Assembly (NCBI GenBank): GCA_045644605.1
Contig: JAZRHB010000076.1
Span: forward strand, 1 to 16,441
From: RGIG4103 sp045644605
Lineage (GTDB): Bacteria; Bacillota; Clostridia; RUG12999
Direction of reading: 5' to 3'
Length of the DNA stretch: 16,441 bases
Below are positions 6,150 through 13,378 of this stretch, one piece after another (positions within the stretch are counted from its first letter, which is position 1; every line of letters begins with the position of its first letter). The position numbers were made by a program, and so were the translations under genes. The notes beneath the pieces are model-generated. The model saw nothing but the letters and a program-made list of their open reading frames with translations, was not told the DNA's origin and ran no database searches.

Positions 6150-8234
6150 TTACTGTTCAGCTTTTTTGCTGATAATCTGTTCCTGAATGCTCTTCGGAAC
6201 TTCTGCATAGTGGCTTGGTTCCATTGTGTACTGACCACGTCCCTGTGTGTTGGAACGCATATCAGTTGCATAACCGAACATTTCAGAAAGCGGAACGAAT
6301 GCAACAATCTGCTGTGCACCGCTTCTTGCTTCCATACCCTGAATCTGACCACGTCTGGAGTTAAGGTCACCCATAACGTCACCCATGTATTCTTCAGGAA
6401 CGATAACTGTAACCTTCATGATAGGTTCTTTAAGAACAGGGTCTGCTTTACGGCAAGCTTCTTTGAATGCCATAGAACCTGCAATCTTAAATGCCATTTC
6501 AGATGAGTCAACTTCGTGGTAGGAACCATCGTAAAGTGTTACTCTTACGTCAACAACGTTGTAACCTGCAAGTACACCACTTTGCATTGCGCCCTGGATA
6601 CCCTGGTCAACAGCCGGAATGTATTCTTTCGGAATTACACCACCAACGATGTTGTTAACAAATTCGTAGCCTTTACCTGCTTCCATAGGTTCAACTTTGA
6701 TTTTAACGTGACCGTACTGACCTTTACCACCGGACTGTCTGGAGTATTTGTTTTCGATATCAACAGATTTACGGATTGTTTCTCTGTAAGATACCTGAGG
6801 ACTACCTACATCAGCTTCAACTTTGAATTCACGAAGAAGTCTGTCTACGATGATTTCAAGGTGGAGCTCACCCATACCGGCAATAATTGTCTGGCCTGTT
6901 TCTTCATCAGTATATGTCTTGAATGTCGGGTCTTCTTCAGCGAGTTTTGCAAGAGCAATACCCATTTTTTCCTGACCTGCTTTTGTTTTCGGTTCAATAG
7001 CAACACGGATAACCGGGTCAGGGAATTCCATTGATTCAAGAATAATCGGGTGGTTTTCATCACAAAGTGTGTCACCCGTTGTTGTATTCTTAAGACCAAC
7101 TGCAGCTGCAATATCACCGGAGTAAACCATTTTAATTTCCTGACGGTCATTAGCATGCATCTGGAGAATACGTCCGATTCTTTCTTTGTTGTTCTTTGTA
7201 GAGTTAAGAACGTAAGAACCGGCTTCAAGTGTTCCGGAATAAACTCTGAAGAAGCAGAGTTTACCAACGAACGGGTCAGTCATAATTTTGAAAGCAAGAG
7301 CTGCGAACGGTTCTTCGTCGCTTGCTTTTCTTTCATACTCTTCGCCGCTGTCATCACCCGGAAGAATACCTTTAATAGCAGGGATGTCAAGCGGAGACGG
7401 CATGTAGTCAACTACTGCGTCAAGAAGCTTCTGAACACCCTTGTTACGGTAAGAAGTACCGCAAACAACAGGTACAATTGCAAGTGTAATTGTAGCTTTT
7501 CTGATAGCTGCTTTTATTTCAGGTATTGTAATTTCTTCCTCTTCGAGGTATTTCATCATAAGGTCTTCGTCAACTTCAGCAATTGCTTCAATCATTTCCT
7601 TATGATATTCTGTTGCCTTGTCCAGCATATCTGCAGGGATTTCTTCTTCGCGAATGTCTTTACCGATGTCATCATAGTAAACATAGGCTTTCATTTCAAC
7701 GAGGTCGATGATTCCTTTGAATGTATCTTCGGAACCGATAGGCAACTGAATTGGTACAGCATTTGTTTTAAGTCTGTCTTTCATCATATCGACAACATTA
7801 TAGAAATCTGCACCGAGTATATCCATTTTGTTGATGTACGCCATACGAGGTACACCGTATTTGTCAGCCTGACGCCAAACTGTTTCGGACTGAGGCTCAA
7901 CGCCGCCTTTAGCACAGAAAACTGTTACAGAACCGTCAAGTACGCGGAGTGAACGTTCAACTTCAACTGTGAAGTCAACGTGACCCGGTGTATCAATGAT
8001 GTTGATTCTGTGATTTTTCCAGTGTGCGGTTGTAGCAGCAGAAGTAATTGTGATACCTCTTTCTGCTTCCTGTTCCATCCAGTCCATCTGTGAAGCACCT
8101 TCGTGTGTTTCGCCGATTTTGTGGATACGTCCTGTGTAGAACAGGATACGCTCGGTAGTTGTTGTTTTACCGGCGTCTATATGAGCCATGATTCCGATAT
8201 TACGAGTAACGTCAAGAGAATATTCTCTAGGCAT
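6150..8234 (-). CDS. fusA: Translation elongation factor G
   Basis: EF-G is the GTPase that drives ribosomal translocation and, with RRF, ribosome recycling. The product is 694 residues, the usual length. The N-terminal G domain has G1 AHIDAGKT (17-24), switch I AERGITI (57-63), G3 DTPGH (81-85) and G4 NKMD (135-138). Domains II to V follow, including the HVKIKVEP strand region and the C-terminal DMRSNTQGRGQYTMEPSHY loop region typical of bacterial EF-G. The ATG at 8234 has GGAGG (8242-8246) 7 nt upstream, and the start MPREYSLDVTRNIGIMAHID agrees with the family. It lies 46 nt after rpsG in the same operon. Only one EF-G is seen here; whether a second paralogue exists elsewhere cannot be judged. 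Confidence 0.98.
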   Translation of the reverse strand: MPREYSLDVTRNIGIMAHIDAGKTTTTERILFYTGRIHKIGETHEGASQMDWMEQEAERGITITSAATTAHWKNHRINIIDTPGHVDFTVEVERSLRVLDGSVTVFCAKGGVEPQSETVWRQADKYGVPRMAYINKMDILGADFYNVVDMMKDRLKTNAVPIQLPIGSEDTFKGIIDLVEMKAYVYYDDIGKDIREEEIPADMLDKATEYHKEMIEAIAEVDEDLMMKYLEEEEITIPEIKAAIRKATITLAIVPVVCGTSYRNKGVQKLLDAVVDYMPSPLDIPAIKGILPGDDSGEEYERKASDEEPFAALAFKIMTDPFVGKLCFFRVYSGTLEAGSYVLNSTKNNKERIGRILQMHANDRQEIKMVYSGDIAAAVGLKNTTTGDTLCDENHPIILESMEFPDPVIRVAIEPKTKAGQEKMGIALAKLAEEDPTFKTYTDEETGQTIIAGMGELHLEIIVDRLLREFKVEADVGSPQVSYRETIRKSVDIENKYSRQSGGKGQYGHVKIKVEPMEAGKGYEFVNNIVGGVIPKEYIPAVDQGIQGAMQSGVLAGYNVVDVRVTLYDGSYHEVDSSEMAFKIAGSMAFKEACRKADPVLKEPIMKVTVIVPEEYMGDVMGDLNSRRGQIQGMEARSGAQQIVAFVPLSEMFGYATDMRSNTQGRGQYTMEPSHYAEVPKSIQEQIISKKAEQ

Positions 8235-8280
8235 CGGAAATCCTCCCTATTAGTAAATTAGTAGTGGTTGGCAAAAGAAA

Positions 8281-8751
8281 TTACCAACGGAAATGAGCGA
8301 AAGCTTTGTTAGCTTCTGCCATTTTGTGTGTGTCTTCACGTTTTTTAACCGCTGCGCCCTGACCGTTAAGAGCATCAAGGATTTCGCCGGCTAATCTTTC
8401 GCGCATAGTTTTTTCACTACGAGCACGTGAATAAAGTGTAAGCCATCTGAGTCCGAGTGTCTGTCTTCTGTCAGGTCTTACTTCGATAGGTACCTGATAT
8501 GTTGAACCACCGACTCTTCTAGCTTTAACTTCGAGTACAGGCATAATATTTTCAAGAGCCTGCTGGAACACCTCCAACGGATCTTTGCCTGTTTTCTCAC
8601 GGATTATTTCAAATGCATCATAAACAATTTTCTGTGATACACCTTTTTTACCGTCGTACATAACATTATTGATAAGCTTTGTTACCAATTTGCTGTTATA
8701 CATCGGATCAGCTAAAACATCTCTTTTAGCAGCACATGATCTTCTTGGCAC
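8281..8751 (-). CDS. rpsG: 30S ribosomal protein S7 (GTG start)
   Basis: S7 starts assembly of the 30S head by binding the 3' major domain of 16S rRNA and contacts the E-site tRNA. From the GTG at 8751 the product is exactly 156 residues, the standard S7 length, beginning VPRRSCAAKRDVLADP (the first residue is read as Met). The ATG at 8769 would add six residues encoded by the ribosome binding site itself. Conserved S7 segments are VTKLINNVMYDGKK, ARRVGGSTYQVPIEVRPDRR and ANKAFAHFRW. The N-terminal SCAAKR is slightly different from the more usual RGxVxKR pattern. It lies 180 nt after rpsL, a long gap for this pair, and 46 nt before fusA. Confidence 0.97.
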   Translation of the reverse strand: MPRRSCAAKRDVLADPMYNSKLVTKLINNVMYDGKKGVSQKIVYDAFEIIREKTGKDPLEVFQQALENIMPVLEVKARRVGGSTYQVPIEVRPDRRQTLGLRWLTLYSRARSEKTMRERLAGEILDALNGQGAAVKKREDTHKMAEANKAFAHFRW

Positions 8752-8931
8752 TGTACTTCCCTCCTTCATAAATTTATGATTTCATAGGTACTCTGGCGGA
8801 CGAAAAATCCGCCCGTGTAGTGTCGCTTCAAAATTTATATACAAAATTTCGCAGCCTAACTATGAAATTAGTTTTGCTTTTTTAAGCTTTTTTAAGGTGC
8901 GAAATTATTATTTCACACAAATTGGAAAATA
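8752..8931 (-). promoter_or_regulatory. Structured 180-nt rpsL-rpsG spacer, possible S7 leader
   Basis: This spacer is much longer than the other gaps of the block (28-96 nt, apart from the promoter-bearing rpoC-rpsL gap). It contains a 9-bp perfect inverted repeat, AATTTCGCA (8845-8853) with TGCGAAATT (8898-8906), and a 6-bp G+C-rich hairpin GGCGGA/TCCGCC (8795-8800 with 8808-8813) about 30 nt before the S7 ribosome binding site. No T run follows the stem as a terminator would need. In E. coli S7 represses the str operon by binding the rpsL-rpsG junction; a similar role here is inference only. Confidence 0.4.
8760..8766 (-). promoter_or_regulatory. Ribosome binding site fixing the rpsG GTG start
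   Basis: AAGGAGG on the minus strand stands 8 nt before the GTG at 8751, the optimal distance. It overlaps the in-frame upstream ATG at 8767-8769, which therefore cannot be the start. Confidence 0.85.
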
Positions 8932-9351
8932 TTATTTTCCTGCTTTCGGTTTCTTAGCACCGTATTTGGATCTGGACTGCATTCTGTTCTGAACGCCCTG
9001 AGTATCAAGAGTACCACGGATAATGTGATATCTTACACCAGGAAGGTCCTTAATTCTTCCGCCACGGATAAGAACCACGCTATGCTCCTGAAGATTGTGA
9101 CCGATACCCGGTACATAAGCTGTTACTTCAATACCGTTTGTAAGTCTTACTCTGGCAATCTTACGGAGAGCTGAGTTAGGTTTTTTAGGGGTCATTGTTT
9201 TAACGGAAGTACAAACTCCACGTTTCTGCGGCGAACTGAGGTCAGTTGCTTTCTTCTTAAGAGTGTTCATACCCTTCTGAAGAGCAGGAGCTGTAGATTT
9301 CGCTTTAACAACGTCTCTTCCCTTACGAACCAATTGGTTAAATGTTGGCAA
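8932..9351 (-). CDS. rpsL: 30S ribosomal protein S12 (TTG start)
   Basis: S12 sits at the decoding centre and monitors codon-anticodon fit. With the TTG start at 9351 the product is 139 residues and begins MPTFNQLVRKGR, matching the conserved S12 start. The upstream in-frame GTG at 9360 overlaps the ribosome binding site and would add three residues. Diagnostic segments are TPKKPNSALRK (54-64), GHNLQEHSV (84-92) and GGRIKDLPGVRYH (97-109). The lysines at 56, 57 and 101 correspond to E. coli K42, K43 and K87/K88, where changes give streptomycin resistance; all are wild type here. D102 is the position methylthiolated by RimO in some bacteria. The 20-40 region carries the extra basic residues usual in Gram-positive S12. 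It is the first gene after the promoter at 9455-9483. Confidence 0.97.
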   Translation of the reverse strand: MPTFNQLVRKGRDVVKAKSTAPALQKGMNTLKKKATDLSSPQKRGVCTSVKTMTPKKPNSALRKIARVRLTNGIEVTAYVPGIGHNLQEHSVVLIRGGRIKDLPGVRYHIIRGTLDTQGVQNRMQSRSKYGAKKPKAGK

Positions 9352-9359
9352 TATATTCA

Positions 9360-9365
9360 CCTCCT
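9360..9365 (-). promoter_or_regulatory. Ribosome binding site fixing the rpsL TTG start
   Basis: AGGAGG on the minus strand lies 8 nt before the TTG at 9351 and directly abuts the GTG at 9358-9360, so ribosomes positioned here would start at the TTG. Confidence 0.85.
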
Positions 9366-9418
9366 GTTTGTAATTTTTAATCAGTATATATAAAAAACTA
9401 ATTAAGCAAACGGGTAAT

Positions 9419-9448
9419 GGTATGGCTTATGTCGCCACAAGCCATACC
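9419..9448 (-). promoter_or_regulatory. Stem-loop at the predicted 5' end of the rpsL mRNA
   Basis: GGTATGGCTT (minus strand, 9448-9439) pairs perfectly with AAGCCATACC (9428-9419) around a 10-nt loop. The first base of the stem lies 7 nt after the -10 box, where transcription should start, so the hairpin would be at the extreme 5' end. It has no following T run, so it is not a terminator. A 5'-terminal stem is known to protect mRNAs from 5'-end-dependent decay in Gram-positive bacteria; a regulatory role is the other option. Confidence 0.6.
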
Positions 9449-9454
9449 TAAAGT

Positions 9455-9483
9455 ATTTTATAACATTTTTTCCTGTTTGTCAA
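9455..9483 (-). promoter_or_regulatory. Promoter of the rpsL-rpsG-fusA(-tuf) operon
   Basis: On the minus strand TTGACA (9478-9483, perfect) and TAAAAT (9455-9460, 5 of 6) are separated by 17 nt. The -35 box is only 9 nt past the rpoC stop and no terminator lies between, so rpoBC transcripts probably also read into the str genes. Confidence 0.85.
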
Positions 9484-9492
9484 CACTTATTT

Positions 9493-12400
9493 TTACAGTT
9501 TGATAACTTCGCTACTTGCGGTGTCAACATCAATTTTATTATATATCGGCACGCCTGTACCTGCGGGGATAAGTTTGCCGATAATAACGTTTTCTTTAAG
9601 ACCAACGAGCGGGTCAGTTTTACCTTTGATTGCAGCATCGGTAAGAACTCTTGTTGTTTCCTGGAAGGACGCAGCCGACAGGAACGATTCTGTAGCAAGA
9701 GAAGCTTTTGTGATACCGAGAAGAACATCTTCAATTTCAGGAAGTTTCTTTCCTGCGGCATTAAGCTCTTCGCATACATTTTCAAGTTCACGGCGGTCAA
9801 CAAGCTGTCCCTGGAGGAACTTAGAATCTCCGCTTTCCGCAATCTTAACTTTTCTCATCATCTGACGGATGATAACTTCAATATGCTTATCGCTGATTTC
9901 AACACCCTGCAGTTTGTAAACCTTCTGTACTTCCTGAACAAGATACTGCTGAACAGCACTTGAACCTTTGATTCTGAGAAGGTCGGACGGGTTGATGGAA
10001 CCTTCTGTAAGTTCCTGACCTGCAACTACAGTTTCGTCATCAGCAACTTTAACTGTTGCACCATAAGCAATATTGTAATCCTTAACAAGTCCTGTTTCCG
10101 GATTTGTAATTGAAATTACACGGCCTTTTTTAGTATCGTTAATCTGTACGATACCCGGCTCTTCAGCGATAACAGCAAGTCCCTTCGGTTTTCTTGCTTC
10201 AAAGAGTTCTTCAACACGGGGGAGACCCTGTGTGATGTCATCGCCGGCGATACCACCACTGTGGAATGTACGCATTGTAAGCTGTGTACCCGGTTCACCG
10301 ATGGACTGAGCAGCGATAATACCAACTGCTTCACCAATGTTAACAAAATCGTTGTTGGATGCAAGGTTTGCACCGTAACATTTTGAACATACACCAACTT
10401 TTGCTTTACATGTAATTACTGAACGTACAACAAGCTCTTTAATGCCTGCTTTTTCAATTTCAGCAGCCAAGCCCTCGCTGATAAGGTCGCCTTTTTTAAC
10501 CATTACTTCGCCTGTTTTCGGATTGATAACATCATCAAGAGGAACACGTCCTTTGATACGGTCACGAAGCGGTTCAATAACGTATCTGTCTGTGTCGCCG
10601 GATACGCCTTTGCGTTTTTCGTTTTCGATAGCGCGAAGGAGAAGACCGTGCTCGGTTCCGCAATCATCCTCACGAATGATAACTTCCTGGCTGACATCAA
10701 CAAGACGACGTGTGAGGTAACCGGAGTCGGCTGTACGGAGCGCTGTATCGGCAAGACCTTTTCTCGCACCGTGAGAGGAAATGAAGAATTCGATAACGTC
10801 AAGACCTTCACGGAAAGAAGCTTTAATTGGGATTTCGATTGATTTACCTGTTGTATCCGCCATAAGACCACGGATACCTGCGAGCTGACGGATCTGACCC
10901 ACGTTACCACGGGCACCTGATGTAGCCATCATACTGATCGGATTGAATTCGCCCATGTTGTTCATAAGAGCTTTTGTAATATGGTCAATTGTTTCTTTCC
11001 ATGTGCCTATTACAAGCTCATATCTTTCTTCGTTGGACATAAATCCGCGTTTGTATTTAAGAGTAATCTTATCAATTGTATCTTCTGCTTCCTTAATGTA
11101 ACGCGGTTTTGCCGGCGGGATTTCCATATCGGATACACCAACGGTAATTGCGCCTCTTGTGGAGTATTTGAAGCCCTGTGCCTTGATATTGTCAAGAACT
11201 TCGGCAGATTTTGTTATGCCGTGTGTACGTATACACTTTGTAATGATTTTTTCAAGGACTTTTTTAGTTGTTTTTTCTGTAATTTCAAGGTCAAACAACT
11301 TGTCAGGATTGCTTCTGTCCACAAAGCCGAGGTCCTGAGGAATGCTTTCGTTGAAGATAAGTCTTCCGATTGTAGCATCAATTGTTTTGTGCTGCATCAC
11401 GCCGTCAATTTCTTTGTATATTCTTACGCGGATTGGTTCGTGAAGAGTAACAATTTTAGCGTCGTAAGCAAGAAGAGCCTCGTTTTTGGAAGAGAATGTT
11501 TTCATTGTAATATGCTTATATGTTGTGATAAGCATATCGCCGTCTTCCACACCTTTGATTGTTTCGGTGTAGGGGAGTTTAACCGGCTGATATTCGGTAA
11601 TTTCACCGTTATCAAAAGCAACAATTGCTTCTTCGGCAGTTTTGAATTCTTTCATTGTAAGACGTACAATGTTTGTGATTTCGCTCTTTCTGCCTTTTTT
11701 AACCTTGATAACTTCGGAAATGCCGATTTTATCGTTATTATATGCTTCAATTGCTTCTTCGGCACTTGCAAATTCAAGTTCGCAGTCTGTAGCTTTAGGA
11801 GCCTGAGCAAGGGAAAGTTCTGTTTCACCTTTTGCAACTGTAAGATAGAAGCTTCCGAGAACCATGTCCTGTGTAGGAACGGTTACAGGGTTACCATCCT
11901 GCGGTTTGAGCAGGTTGTTTGCAGAAAGCATAAGGAAACGTGCTTCAGCCTGAGCTTCCGGCGAAAGCGGAAGGTGAACAGCCATCTGGTCACCGTCGAA
12001 GTCGGCGTTGTAAGCTGTACATACAAGAGGATGAAGTCTTATTGCACGACCTTCAACAAGTACCGGTTCAAATGCCTGGATACCCAGTCTGTGAAGCGTA
12101 GGAGCACGGTTAAGGAGTACCGGATGTTCTTTAATGATTTCTTCAAGTACATCCCATACTGTTTCGTCCGCACGTTCTACTTTTTTCTTAGCATTTTTTA
12201 TGTTATGTGCACCGCCGTCGTTAACAAGCTTTTTCATAACGAAAGGCTTGAACAGTTCAAGTGCCATTTCTTTCGGAAGTCCGCACTGATAAATTTTCAG
12301 TTCCGGTCCTACAACGATAACGGAACGTCCTGAATAGTCAACACGTTTACCGAGAAGGTTCTGTCTGAAACGACCCTGTTTACCTTTGAGCATATCAGAA

Positions 12401-13350
12401 AGGGATTTAAGCGGTCTGTTTCCGGGACCTGTTACGGGTTTTCCGCGTCTGCCGTTATCTATAAGAGCGTCTACAGATTCCTGCAGCATTCTTTTTTCGT
12501 TTCTTACGATAATATCCGGTGCACCGAGTTCAAGAAGTCTTTTAAGACGGTTGTTTCTGTTGATAACTCTGCGGTACAGGTCGTTAAGGTCGGATGTTGC
12601 AAATCTGCCGCCGTCAAGCTGTACCATAGGACGGATTTCCGGAGGAATTACAGGGATTGCATCCATAATCATCCATTCAGGGCGGTTACCTGACTGTCTG
12701 AACGCTTCAACAACTTCAAGAACTTTAACAATTCTACTTTTTTTCTGACCCTGAGCAGTTTCCATTTCTTCATAGAGTTCTGCGCTCATTACGTCAAGGT
12801 CAATTTCAGAAAGAAGTTCTTTTATAGCTTCCGCACCCATACCTGCACGGAAACCGTTAGCGCCGTATTTTTCGATATTATCACGATATTCTTTTTCAGA
12901 AAGAATCTGTTTTTTCTGCATATCGCTTCTGCCCGGATCAATTACAACATATGCTGCAAAGTAAAGAACTTTTTCAAGCATACGGGGGGACATATTGAGG
13001 ATAAGTCCCATTCTGCTCGGGATACCTTTGAAGTACCAGATATGAGATACCGGAGCAGCAAGCTCGATATGACCCATTCTTTCACGACGTACTTTTGATT
13101 TTGTTACTTCAACGCCGCAACGGTCACAAACAATACCTTTATATCTAATTCTTTTATATTTACCACAATGACATTCCCAGTCTTTTGTTGGTCCGAATAT
13201 TTTTTCGCAGAACAAACCATCACGTTCCGGTTTGAGTGTTCTGTAGTTGATTGTTTCAGGTTTTTTAACTTCCCCTCGGGATAATTCTCTGATTTTCTCG
13301 GGAGATGCCAACCCGATGCGTATAGCATCAAAATTATTAAACTCTAACAT
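9493..13350 (-). CDS. rpoC: DNA-directed RNA polymerase subunit beta'
   Basis: The beta' subunit forms one pincer and the catalytic centre of RNA polymerase. The product is 1285 residues, longer than the roughly 1200 of Bacillus. The N-terminal zinc site has C60, C62, C75 and C78. The active-site loop NADFDGD (448-454) carries the three Mg-binding aspartates. The second zinc site has C897, C981, C988 and C991. The bridge-helix/trigger-loop region includes QSIGEPGTQLTMRTFHSGG (1015-1033). The extra length lies mainly at 527-646, where three similar modules follow each other (see the repeat at 11413-11772). Bacillus RpoC has one such module before the GKLLFNE-type strand, seen here as GRLIFNE (662-668). 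The ATG at 13350 is preceded by GAGGAG 8 nt upstream. It lies 28 nt after rpoB in one operon. Confidence 0.98.
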   Translation of the reverse strand: MLEFNNFDAIRIGLASPEKIRELSRGEVKKPETINYRTLKPERDGLFCEKIFGPTKDWECHCGKYKRIRYKGIVCDRCGVEVTKSKVRRERMGHIELAAPVSHIWYFKGIPSRMGLILNMSPRMLEKVLYFAAYVVIDPGRSDMQKKQILSEKEYRDNIEKYGANGFRAGMGAEAIKELLSEIDLDVMSAELYEEMETAQGQKKSRIVKVLEVVEAFRQSGNRPEWMIMDAIPVIPPEIRPMVQLDGGRFATSDLNDLYRRVINRNNRLKRLLELGAPDIIVRNEKRMLQESVDALIDNGRRGKPVTGPGNRPLKSLSDMLKGKQGRFRQNLLGKRVDYSGRSVIVVGPELKIYQCGLPKEMALELFKPFVMKKLVNDGGAHNIKNAKKKVERADETVWDVLEEIIKEHPVLLNRAPTLHRLGIQAFEPVLVEGRAIRLHPLVCTAYNADFDGDQMAVHLPLSPEAQAEARFLMLSANNLLKPQDGNPVTVPTQDMVLGSFYLTVAKGETELSLAQAPKATDCELEFASAEEAIEAYNNDKIGISEVIKVKKGRKSEITNIVRLTMKEFKTAEEAIVAFDNGEITEYQPVKLPYTETIKGVEDGDMLITTYKHITMKTFSSKNEALLAYDAKIVTLHEPIRVRIYKEIDGVMQHKTIDATIGRLIFNESIPQDLGFVDRSNPDKLFDLEITEKTTKKVLEKIITKCIRTHGITKSAEVLDNIKAQGFKYSTRGAITVGVSDMEIPPAKPRYIKEAEDTIDKITLKYKRGFMSNEERYELVIGTWKETIDHITKALMNNMGEFNPISMMATSGARGNVGQIRQLAGIRGLMADTTGKSIEIPIKASFREGLDVIEFFISSHGARKGLADTALRTADSGYLTRRLVDVSQEVIIREDDCGTEHGLLLRAIENEKRKGVSGDTDRYVIEPLRDRIKGRVPLDDVINPKTGEVMVKKGDLISEGLAAEIEKAGIKELVVRSVITCKAKVGVCSKCYGANLASNNDFVNIGEAVGIIAAQSIGEPGTQLTMRTFHSGGIAGDDITQGLPRVEELFEARKPKGLAVIAEEPGIVQINDTKKGRVISITNPETGLVKDYNIAYGATVKVADDETVVAGQELTEGSINPSDLLRIKGSSAVQQYLVQEVQKVYKLQGVEISDKHIEVIIRQMMRKVKIAESGDSKFLQGQLVDRRELENVCEELNAAGKKLPEIEDVLLGITKASLATESFLSAASFQETTRVLTDAAIKGKTDPLVGLKENVIIGKLIPAGTGVPIYNKIDVDTASSEVIKL
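11413..11772 (-). repeat. rpoC: Tandem threefold module inside rpoC
   Basis: RpoC residues 527-553, 569-595 and 619-646 follow one pattern: F-x-x-x-x-EA-x-x-AY/F-D/N, then a short gap, then a P/I-V/I-K/R-V strand. Examples are FASAEEAIEAYNND, FKTAEEAIVAFDNG and FSSKNEALLAYDAK. Starts are 42 and 50 residues apart. At DNA level CAATTGCTTCTTCGGCA occurs at 11622-11638 and again at 11748-11764, exactly 126 bp apart. The third module aligns best with the single canonical copy of other Firmicutes. Confidence 0.7.
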
Positions 13351-13378
13351 TATCTTATCTCCTCACTAACCCAAATTT

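Noticed and set aside
7050..7952. 300-codon open frame on the plus strand opposite fusA
   Set aside because: Composition (Phe, Cys, Asn, Val) is that of an antisense shadow of EF-G codons; no ribosome binding site or promoter is seen.
9419..9448. rpoC terminator
   Set aside because: The stem lies downstream of a strong promoter and has no following T run, so it is better explained as an mRNA leader hairpin.
10981..12333. 450-codon open frame on the plus strand opposite rpoC
   Set aside because: It is the complement of strongly conserved rpoC codons, is rich in Phe, Cys and Asn, has no ribosome binding site and resembles no known protein.
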